From Ascaphus truei (Eukaryota; Chordata; Amphibia; Anura; Ascaphidae), in the NCBI GenBank assembly GCA_036426205.1, contig CM071569.1:248001-312000 (forward strand): a DNA stretch of 64,000 nucleotides. Reading direction: 5' to 3'. Each line of letters starts with the position of its first letter. Position 1 is the first letter of the stretch. The position numbers were made by a program, and so were the translations under genes. Below the pieces are notes generated by a model that did no database searches, was not told the origin of the DNA, and worked only from the letters and a program-made list of their open reading frames with translations. Positions 22,740 through 31,237 of this stretch are shown piece after piece.

Positions 22740-23831
22740 CGACCAGAGAACCAGAGCAACCTAAGGCTTGAGCCGATGAAGCGATGGCGGCCTTTTTGAA
22801 AGTGCTCTGCTCTGAATAGCAGAGCGATCGGCACGGAGTTGCCAGTGAAAAGCCTGGCCGAGCTGAGGGTAAGCCCCGTATTTTGCGGCCAAGTTCTGAG
22901 TGGAGAATGTAGCAGGGAGAGTCTTGCGGTTCTCATGAAAAGAGTACCAGATGTTCCTGGACGTGCAGCGGAAAGGGTAAGCCTTCCTGAAGCAGGCACC
23001 CTAGTTGAGGCTAGTGACTCACCCCAGACCCCCAGTTGGTATGTATTTGTAAGAAATCGGGGGCCACGTCCCTTGCGGCGTGACCCCTCCTTACCAACTA
23101 CCAGTACTGCAGCGGCTGCTGCCCCTGCCCCCGTCGCTACCCATTCCGCCGCCCAGTGCATACCTTGAACTCTGCTGCCGCCATCTTGGATTTTGGCATT
23201 GGTGTTACAGACTCTCAACTATGCTCTACTACTTCCTGGTCTCTCAGCCACTCACGAGCAGCTCCTCGACACGCCTCCGCCATGCCCCTCGTCCGGATTG
23301 GTCACTGTCGCTTTAAATATCCTGCTTTGCCTTCACTTCCTTGCTCTGCATAGCTCCTTGCTACCTGTGTTGCCTGGAACCTGTGTCGTGCTGTCTTGTG
23401 TATATTCCTTACACCTACTGACCCGGCTCGTCTGAATACCCCCTCTGGCCCCTGAACTCAGCTTTCCTACAGACTACTCTAACCTCTAAGACCCTCGGAC
23501 TCTGCTACAGATTTTGACTACGGAACTTTCTATATCCTCGGACTCGGCAAGTACTTGACCATTCTTTATCTACATCCAGGCCTGGCTACGCTACTACGCC
23601 ACATCCCGGACACGCCCCTTCTGCTGTCGGTGCGTATACTCTACACCGCACCTCAGTACAGGGGACTGGTCTGCGGGCTGCACAGCATGACAGTATTTTC
23701 GGTATTTTATGCAATGTATGTATGTCTGCGAGCCTTCCCGAATGAACCCAATTTGTTCAATAATCTTGTCCTGCCTAGTGAATGATCCCGGTAAGTTACA
23801 AAAGTGTTAAAAGTACTGATCCCCTGTGACA
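22740..23831 (+). repeat. LTR of the ...CCTGTGACA family, interrupted
   Basis: The section 22790-23047 and 23693-23831 matches the LTR pieces at 8480-8746 and 15094-15270: GCACGGAGTTGCC, GGGTAAGCCTTCCTGAAG, AGACCCCCAGTT, TTGTCCTGCCTAGTGAA, AAAAGTACTG and terminal CCTGTGACA. Its true left end was not found; 22740 is only where similarity becomes visible. It is split by a younger LTR at 23048. Confidence 0.5.
23048..23692 (+). repeat. nested solo LTR with GTATT target duplication
   Basis: It starts TGTAAGAAATCGGGG and ends CACAGCATGACA (TG...CA), flanked by GTATT at 23043-23047 and 23693-23697. It interrupts an LTR whose other copy (15.1 kb) is continuous here. It includes a CTTTAAATA box near 23311. 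No coding region. Confidence 0.75.
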
Positions 23832-24463
23832 CCCACCATGTGAACACTGGAAATGAGGATGGAAAATGTGAAACTCCACATTTTCCCTGATCCTTCCATT
23901 CTCCAGTTTCATATCACGATGACCTCTTGTTCTACCACTTCTTATTCTCTCATATATATTTCCGTCCAACGTTCTTTGTTTAAAGCCTTGATATATTGTA
24001 ACGTTTGTATAATGTACCCCCTCCCTTCGCCACCTCTCCGGCAATCTATACATAGTCATATCTTACTGATAAGTTTAGTGATGGAGTTAGTCACCATATT
24101 ATAAGCTGTTCTTTGTACAAACTCTAATTTACAGTACTCTAGGGGCATATTCTAGTAACTCCAAAGCTGTCATTGCCAAACAGCGCGGTTTGGCGTGTTC
24201 AGAAGTAACGTAATGAAATGTGAGAAAACTCTATTCTCTATGGAAAATCGCTTCTTCTAATCCGCTTCTATAAAAAGTAGCAATGATCTGTAAAGTGGCA
24301 TTACTGCCTCTCTCTTTCTGCTACTAATACCTCTCCCTGCAACGCTGCTTCAGGGTGAATTTTCTTATTTCTTATTAAATTGCTCGCTTACTTAAAACTG
24401 TGAAATAATTACTCCGAGCTCCGTTATTCCTTTATTCTTCTTTTGGGTGTTTGTGACCTAGGG
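23832..24463. other. unassigned sequence
   Basis: No genes or named repeats recognised. Opposite-strand frames of about 85 codons overlap at 23796-24104 and look like chance. Confidence 0.4.
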
Positions 24464-24677
24464 CAGGGGTGCGCAAACTGGGTGGTGTGCGGCGGTTACA
24501 GAGGCCCCGCGCTCTTCCCCAAAGCATTGAAGTAAAATGCCGGGGAGCGTGCAGCGAGGCCTCTGTAACTTACTTAACTTGGCTTTGGGTCGACGCGTCA
24601 ACATGACGACTCTGCGTCAAATGAGCAGGGGCTGAGCAGGAAAGGGGGGTGCAGCGCAGAACGTTTGTGCACCCCTT
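24464..24677. repeat. hAT-type MITE
   Basis: The left end CAGGGGTGCGCAAACTGGG is typical of hAT/Charlie-like termini, and the right end AACGTTTGTGCACCCCTT is its approximate inverse. The flanks ACCTAGGG and ACCTAACG agree at 6 of 8 bases, fitting an aged 8-bp hAT target duplication. Length is 214 bp, non-coding. Confidence 0.65.
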
Positions 24678-25566
24678 ACCTAACGGTTGGATTTTGCACT
24701 ACTTGGCATTAAATTCTATTTGCAAAACTGTTGGACTATTTTATAATACTGTATGTAAGTCAATGATCATTCTGTTTACCCTCAACTGGAGTCAGCCCTG
24801 TGGCATACAGTATCTTTGTGTAATCTGCAAAAAGGCACACGTTCCCTTCCAGGCCACCTTTAATGTCACTAATAAAGGTTTTAAAAGCAGTAATCCAACT
24901 AACTGACCCCCTTTTTTATATAATAATAAACAGGGCGTTTCCCCGGAATTGAACCGCGCTAATTTCAGCATCGGAGATAGTTCCCGAGATAGTTACCGGT
25001 GAAGTTACCAGTATTACTTTCTGGTTTTTATCGGGGATGTAAATGGCCGTCCAATAGGAGCCTGCAGCCGCTGACATTGCGACGGAATGTTAGTTTGTTG
25101 TGTGTTAGTTAGTTGTGTTAGTTTGTGTTAGTTTGTGTGTGTTACTAAACTAACTGATGCTCGCTGGTGCGGTTTCTCAGCATCAACAATATCAGTGTTT
25201 CCTTTGTGTCAAAATATTATATTGTTTTCTCTTCTATGATAACACTAGGGCTGTTTCCTGTACCAATATTACACTATTGTTGCCGCAGAGGGAGCAGTTT
25301 GATAAATAGACCTCAAACACAGCCAAGCTATTAGACAACTTAGTTGATGCACAAACATTATGATAAAAAAAAATTAAATCGTGACAAAACAATCGGCAAA
25401 ATACAGAAATGTAAAGGGTGATGTACAAATGTTTCCATGGCGTATATATTTACCTGAAAAAAATATTACCTTATCCATCAAAGAACAATCCTTTCAAAGC
25501 ATTATGATTATTATTATTATTATTATTATTATTGCAATCATTTTCTTTTCTTTGATAACACTAATA
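24678..25566. other. unassigned sequence
   Basis: It includes part of the GC-rich CCCGAGATAG family near 24940-25060, a GTTAGTTTGT-rich simple stretch (25089-25150) and an ATT microsatellite at about 25503-25534. No gene. Confidence 0.4.
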
Positions 25567-25790
25567 CAGGCGGGCCCCGCTAATACGGCGGGTTCCGTCC
25601 TATGAACCCGCCGCAAAATCACAGGAAAGCGTAACAGGCTATTTTTGACGGCTGCGCATGCGCAGACCTGCAATTTCCCGTTCTGCGCATGCGCGACCTT
25701 GGCAGCCCCCGTTCTGCGTATGAGCCGCCATGGCGGCCCCTTTCTCGGTACCGCTGTATGAGCGGATAGGCGAAAAGCGGGGATCTACTG
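25567..25790. repeat. Tigger-like MITE
   Basis: The left end CAGGCGGGCCCCGCTAATAC and right end AGCGGGGATCTACTG are partial inverse copies, with TA before the left end. CAG plus a CCCCGC block is typical of pogo/Tigger termini. GC-rich interior with repeated TGCGCATGCGC. Non-coding. Confidence 0.45.
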
Positions 25791-26568
25791 TGCAACCATT
25801 TATTATTATAGCTCTGGCTTTTCCTGCCTGTCTCATGTGTAACAACGTCATTGTATTTAATTGTAGTTGTTATCAAACTGACTGTAAAGTATTGCAATGT
25901 AACCGTCAGTGGTGGAGGCCTCTACAGTATTTACTTAATAAATAAACGATGATGATGTGAATACATACTGTATACCCATGTCAATCACACAATGCTGCCA
26001 CCATGTGGCCACTACTGCATAGAAAATTAATATTAGCAAGTCATTTTAGGGATAGATCCTCAGAAGTCTGCTATTGACTTAACGAGACGTTTACCTGCAA
26101 TTCACGTCTCGTTAAGCGCTAACAGGGATCTTCAAAGCTCAGTAATAATGCGCTAAGTGATGTTTTTAGCTGCAACGAGCCCTTGCGTTACTATAACGGA
26201 CATGAGTACTAATGATATGCGGAAGAGGCGTTCCCTGTAACAGCGCCGACCCCCAGAGCTCCGTTACCGCAGGGATTTAACGAGACGTTAGCTTGTCAGC
26301 GCTAAAGGTGGCATTACTCACATCCGGACCCAGATGTAGGTCTGTTACAGGGTCTGGGTAAGTGTAAGACCACAGCTAGGTCTGATTTAACTATGATATT
26401 GTTATTTACCGGGTTATTTTCCTCTCATGTCGTCTCTTTATTTTACTTTAATTAAACACCTATCCGGTTTCTGTGTGGGTGTAACGCCACCTTCGGGTGA
26501 GACAGGCTTACCGCCATGTTATTTGACACTAATGCAAGTCAGTGCTAACTTCAAGCGGCGTTACTAGG
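25791..26568. other. unassigned sequence with inverse AACGAGACGT words
   Basis: TTAACGAGACGT and ACGTCTCGTTAA occur at 26080-26115, and the word returns at 26279, pointing to a decayed hairpin repeat. No gene. Confidence 0.35.
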
Positions 26569-26885
26569 GTTGCCAGGTGGCTTGTCCAAAAAGACACAAT
26601 GGTGAAAGGTGCGATGCGCGAGAATCGCTGGTTTGGAAGAATGTTATTTATAAATTACCTGACTATTACGTAATTTTTTCTAAATCTCACTCCCAGTATT
26701 CACCAATTTGCATCAATTTATATTCTATTTAGTTAAAAATCTAGGGAGGAGACTTGGGAGGGAGCGCCCTTCCTAGGATTTTTTTTAGGAAATACAATAT
26801 GAAATAGTACAAATTTATGCAAATTGGTGCGCGCTTGGAGTGACATTTAGAACAAATGACGTAATGGTCAGATCATTTCTAAATA
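26569..26885. repeat. palindromic repeat with GGGTTGCCAGGTG end
   Basis: TACGTAATTTTTTCTAAATC at 26670 and AAATTTATGCAAATTGG at 26810 have inverse counterparts across a central loop around 26745-26790. The left edge GGGTTGCCAGGTG is inverse to CACCTGGCAACCC at 36963, so both belong to a dispersed family. Confidence 0.45.
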
Positions 26886-26954
26886 ACTGACCTGCAGTCA
26901 TACTGTACATGGCGAGCAATACTGATCTTACTGCTCCTCACACAAATTCCAAGA

Positions 26955-27545
26955 TTGTTGCACCCCTCCTCATCCTATCTCCCCTTATCCTCTCATCCTC
27001 CCATCCCACTCTTCCTCTCACCCCCTTCCCTCATCATCTATCGCCCCCTCCCTTCATCCTCTCTCATCCCCCCTCCTTTCATCCACTCATCCCACCTCTT
27101 TCATCCTCTCATCTCCCCGACTTCATCCTATCTCATCCCCCTCCACTCATCCTCTCTCATCCCCCTCCCTTCATCCTCTCACAGCCCCTCCCTTCATCCT
27201 CTCTCAACCCCCTCCCTTCATTCTCTTTCCCCCCCCCCCCCTTCATCCTCTCACCCCCCTCCTTTCATCCACTCTCACCCCCCTCCTTTCATCCTCTAAC
27301 TCACCTCCCTTCATCCTCTCACCCCCCTACCTTCATCCTCTCACCCCCTCCCATTATCCTATCACCCCACTCCCTTCATCCTTTCACCCCCCCTCCCATC
27401 ATCCTCTCACCCCTCTCTGTCATAATCACCCAACTCCCTTCATCCTCTCACCCGCTCCTTGTCATTATTACCCCTCCCTTCATCCTCTCTCACCCCTCCT
27501 ACCGTCATCCTCTCTCACCCCTCCTCCCTGTCATTTTCACCCCCA
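26955..27545. repeat. pyrimidine-rich minisatellite
   Basis: About 590 bases built from variants of CCCTCCCTTCATCCTCTCA, roughly 20-24 bases per unit. Because the unit rarely contains stops on the plus strand, it leaves a 269-codon frame rich in S, P, H, L and F, which is not a gene. Confidence 0.9.
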
Positions 27546-27591
27546 CAGGACAGCCAGAGAAAACACACACACAAAACAGTACAAGTTCAAA

Positions 27592-27611
27592 TACACACAC
27601 ACACACACACC
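27592..27611. repeat. AC microsatellite
   Basis: An AC dinucleotide run of about ten units just after the pyrimidine minisatellite. Confidence 0.8.
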
Positions 27612-28100
27612 AGGACAAAACAGAACAAGTAGACAGGACACAGCCTCACCTCTCTCTGCTCCATGCTTTTCATCCGCTCTTTGGCCCCATTCCCAGGCTC
27701 CTGCCACCTCCATCCTGACTGGCTGCATTACACAGCAGCAGCCAATCAGGATGGAGGAAGCTGCCCACCCCCCAAGCAGCAGCAGCCCTGCTCTATCCCT
27801 TCTCAGTGGAAATCCCGTGATTGGTTACAAAGGCCTGTAATATAGTGTGTGCGCATGCGCTACCGTGCCCGTGTGCATCAATGATAATTGCCTATGTGTG
27901 GTTGGCGTTGCTATAGTTGAGACGCGCGCTCATACGGCCGTGAACGGTGGCACGGCAGATCAGAGGAAATACAAGAAATGTGTATTTTCGCACTGTTGCA
28001 GCGCCACGTGATGCTGTGAGCCAATCACAGTGCGGCCTAACACTGTGATATTAGAGCCACGCCCCCTAAGCCACATGCGTCACCGCTTGCCCTATAGAAG
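27612..28100. other. unassigned sequence before the gypsy element
   Basis: GC-rich sequence. An inverse pair (CCTCCATCCTGACTGGCTGC and CAGCCAATCAGGATGGAGG, 27708-27756) forms a hairpin. The last four bases, GAAG, are the target duplication of the gypsy element. Confidence 0.5.
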
Positions 28101-29299
28101 TGTAGCCAGGTTCCCCCCTTGCGCACTCACCCCCTCCTATGTGAGCAAGCGTTGTTAGTTGTTAGAGTGAGTTCCTGTTGCTGTGCTGCCTCTGTCAGTA
28201 AGAGGCACCTGGAGGTCTGCAACATTGTTGCGGTAGTCAGAGGCAGAGCTGTGAGTCTGGCAGCACAAAGCAGACAGAGAAAAGAAGTTGGTGACTGGAG
28301 CTGCTAGGGGAAGGAGGTAGGTTGCAGGGGTCTGTGGCTCTCTGCACTAGGCCAGCAAGTCCCCTAGGCCCCAGATAGCCCTGAGTCATCCCAGCTGAGT
28401 ATTGTAGGGACAGGCCCTAGGTTAGGGACCCTGCCCCATTATATATTTGCTAGGAGTGTATCACAGACATTGCTCGGATTGTTACGAGGGAGCTGGACTA
28501 TCCCCACGGAGGCACAGCTAGTGTGACTGTGGCCTGCTGGCAGCAGACAGACCCTAACTAAGGTAGAGACGGTGCGGAGCTGTATGGTGATATTATCCGC
28601 GCTGGAATTCACCCCACGCGTAGGAGGATATCCCGGCGGATCCAACCCCAGTGATCTAGCGCACCCGTGGCTGGAGCCCGGGCAGGTAACCCACAACTCA
28701 CGTGCACCAACAAGGCCTATCACCAGACATAGTGGCTGCGCAGTCACACACACACACATTGGTATATGACCTGGGAGTGCGAGACATTGGGTTGGGGTTG
28801 CTGGACACAGGGTGGGAACACTCTTTGGAAGGTTAGCGTCCGCCGTGACGCCTAGAGGTGATAGCGTCCGCCGTGACGCCTAGAGGTGGTAGCGTCCGCC
28901 GTGACGCCTAGAGGTTAGCGTCCGCCGTGGCGCATAGAGGTTAGCGTCCTGCGTGACGCCATACGTGGCTCCTCTAGAGAGGAGCTCCGGTTATGTAATA
29001 TATTGTGGTTAAATACGTTGTTGCATGTAGTAAAGTCAATAGTTATATAGAAGCTGTCTGTGTGGTCATTGTGTATTGTCCTGCGAGGAACTACTCCCCC
29101 TCTGGTGGGAGCCATCGCAGGTGGAGGCGCTGCATCATTGTAAATTAGTATTCGTAGTATATTGCCCCAGGTTCCCTATAGCGGAAGCTCAGCCTTCTGT
29201 GAGCCAACAGGTATTGCACCACGCACACCCTTGGTAACATTGCATGTTCCCCGCACTCACACGGTATATACGATTGGGTGGGGTGATATGACCGTTACA
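28101..29299 (+). repeat. 5' LTR of gypsy element
   Basis: TG...CA ends. It contains a run of five imperfect 27-29-bp units (GTCCGCCGTGACGCCTAGAGG, 28838-28968). Near the 3' end is a GGTGGAGGCGCTGCA block and then GCGGAAGCTCAGC. It lacks a 6-base TCTGGT-type segment present near the start of the 3' LTR. Confidence 0.95.
28838..28968 (+). repeat. 27-29-bp tandem repeat in 5' LTR
   Basis: Five copies of a unit around TAGCGTCCGCCGTGACGCC; the last two have changes (GTGGCGCAT, CTGCGTGACG). The 3' LTR has the same array at 35940-36064 with several one-base deletions. Confidence 0.85.
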
Positions 29300-29318
29300 T
29301 TTGGAGGCGCTGCTGAGA
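29300..29318 (+). promoter_or_regulatory. putative primer-binding site
   Basis: TTTGGAGGCGCTGCTGAG follows the 5' LTR directly, starting with TGG as primer sites normally do (complement of a tRNA CCA end). I could not assign the tRNA. The GGAGGCGCTGC core also occurs inside the LTR at 29123. Confidence 0.5.
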
Positions 29319-29331
29319 GCTTAGACCTGGG

Positions 29332-30190
29332 GTGCCCTATTCAAAACAGATCAGCATCATGGTAATTCCCTCCCATCAAGAGGTCCACGCGTGGGCCACC
29401 ACCGTCCGTGAACCACCTAGACACGTTGTCGCCGTAGGGAACGTCCCGGCGTTAGTAGCGGAAACTGACATCCGGAACTCTCTGAGCAAGCTCTTAGGGC
29501 AAGATAGAGTATGGTACCGTGGCAGGGTGTTCGACTCTACTTATGATCTGAGAGCCCTATTATTCACCGTCGGGCAGGACATAGGCCCTGAAGCGGCCCC
29601 GAATATTCTAGTAGCCCCCGAGTGCCCACCAGAAGGATACCCCCTTATATACTCGGACTTGCCAGTAATACAGGAAATGTTCTCGCTCAGAGCCCCTCCT
29701 CAAGATCCAGACGAACCGTCCACCAGTACCTGGACACCACGTACCCCCGTGTCCAGTACCCCAAACCGGGTTGACCGTCCCCAACCCAAAGTCTCCTTTA
29801 CCCCAAGCGCCCTCCCGGAAGCCAGTAGTTGGGCTGATTGCCCCCCCTCTCCACCCGACACCGTACCCCGCGAGGTAAACTCCCGGCCTATCAGGGAGAG
29901 AGCAACGAATGAAGGTTCCATAATGGGGGTGACGTTACCCCAATTCGTAGAAGCCCTCACTGTGGCCTCCCAGTCTCAAAGCTACCGGAAGCTTAAGGCC
30001 TTCTCTGGAATACTTCTAATACCCCAGGGAGAGGAAGGGATATACCTTTGGAGGGAGAATGCCGTAAAAGTAGTAGAGGAATGGTCGTGCACTGACACGG
30101 TTAAGCGGCAGCGCATCATGGAATGCCTCAGACCCCCTGCGTCTACTATGTTGACCATCCACAGGGACCAACACCCAGAGTTGACAGCGT
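29332..30190 (+). CDS. gag: Gag N-terminal part, PNMA-like
   Basis: This frame opens at 29332, with a second ATG at 29362. It encodes a Gag whose first 110 residues resemble the RRM-like N-terminal domain of PNMA-type Gag. A proline-rich linker follows (about residues 115-195). Next comes the capsid start with the LKAFSG, VVEEW and RQRIMECLRPPAS motifs, the pattern shared with paraneoplastic Ma antigen genes, which derive from Ty3/gypsy Gag. Gag would assemble the particle in the cytoplasm. The capsid sequence continues in the next frame from about 30190, so a single extra base (or two missing) breaks the gene there; the 338-codon frame reads on to 30348 without homology. Confidence 0.8.
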
Positions 30191-31237
30191 TTGGAAATGG
30201 TGGCGTTTCTGTTAGAAGCATACGGGCTAGCCGAAGACGAAAGAGCGCTCTGGACAAAGTACTTCCATCTTTATCAGAAGGAAGGGGAAGACTTGTCGGC
30301 TTTTATCCACCGCCTACAGCTGGTCCTCGGGATCCTACTCAATCGTAAGCTGGTCTCCGCCTCGGGGATGGATGAAGCTCTCTATAAGCAGTATCTGCGG
30401 GGATCAAGCCCCACTCACCCCATAGCCAACATGCTCCGCAGCAAGATAATGGACGGGGGCCCCTACAAGTTTACCGAGTTGCTGCGGCAAGTGAAACTAC
30501 AGGAGGCTCATGTTATGCTACACTCCACCGCTACACCTAAGAGCCCCTCTGCACCCAAAGGAAAGGGCTCTACGGAAAAGAAGGAAGAGTCTGCTGCCTT
30601 GTCCAAGGGGTACAAACCAAGACCCCCCGACCGACCACCTTCCCCGTCCACGAGTCGCCCGGAAAGCCGCCCGGTTGTATGCTATAACTGCGGTAAGAAG
30701 GGTCACGTACTCCGTAACTGCCCAGAAAAAGAAGGTCATCCTGAGGAACACCCTTCCGATAGAGGGAAATCAGCCAGATCTATGGTCTGCAGTGTACCGA
30801 TGGCAGAAGCTGACCCCGAACTCCCTCATTCTGGAACCCCGGATGCCCCTTCTGACGCTGGCCCCACTGATGATGCCTCACCCGGTGAAGCTTGCAGTCA
30901 AGTGGGCCCTGCGGCCATCGTGCCCGTGGTACTAGAAGGGATATACGCCTCGGCCCTATTGGACACAGGGTCACAAGTAACCATAATATATCGCAAGTTC
31001 TATGATCAGCACCTTCAACACTGCCCACTAAGGCCAGCCGAACATATGAAGGTTAGGGGGTTAAGTAATGAAGACTACCCCATCGATGGGATTGTAAGGG
31101 TCCAGCTGGACATACTCCAACTGAACACCGGCAAGAAGCACCCCATGCAGGTAGCGGCCATGGTATGCCCGGAGCCCCAAGACCATTGCAAGTACCCAAT
31201 CATCTTGGGAACCAATGCGGACATAGTACAACTATAA
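30191..31237 (+). CDS. gag-pro: Gag C-terminal capsid, zinc knuckle and protease
   Basis: This is the continuation of Gag in the shifted frame, with capsid helices (LSAFIHRLQ, LYKQYLRGSS). A CCHC zinc knuckle (CYNCGKKGHVLRNC) lies near residue 160 for RNA binding. A charged linker follows, then an aspartic protease with ALLDTGSQVTIIY (catalytic DTG) near residue 255 and IILGTNAD near the end. The stop at 31235-31237 falls where the protease should run into reverse transcriptase, so one base is probably lost there. Gag, protease and polymerase would otherwise form one polyprotein; separate translation by a programmed shift is possible but no classic slippery site is visible. Confidence 0.8.
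   Translation: MEMVAFLLEAYGLAEDERALWTKYFHLYQKEGEDLSAFIHRLQLVLGILLNRKLVSASGMDEALYKQYLRGSSPTHPIANMLRSKIMDGGPYKFTELLRQVKLQEAHVMLHSTATPKSPSAPKGKGSTEKKEESAALSKGYKPRPPDRPPSPSTSRPESRPVVCYNCGKKGHVLRNCPEKEGHPEEHPSDRGKSARSMVCSVPMAEADPELPHSGTPDAPSDAGPTDDASPGEACSQVGPAAIVPVVLEGIYASALLDTGSQVTIIYRKFYDQHLQHCPLRPAEHMKVRGLSNEDYPIDGIVRVQLDILQLNTGKKHPMQVAAMVCPEPQDHCKYPIILGTNADIVQL

Noticed and set aside
26909..27718. 269-codon plus-strand frame rich in S, P, H and L
   Set aside because: It is the translation of a pyrimidine minisatellite; all three phases stay open and no domain is present.
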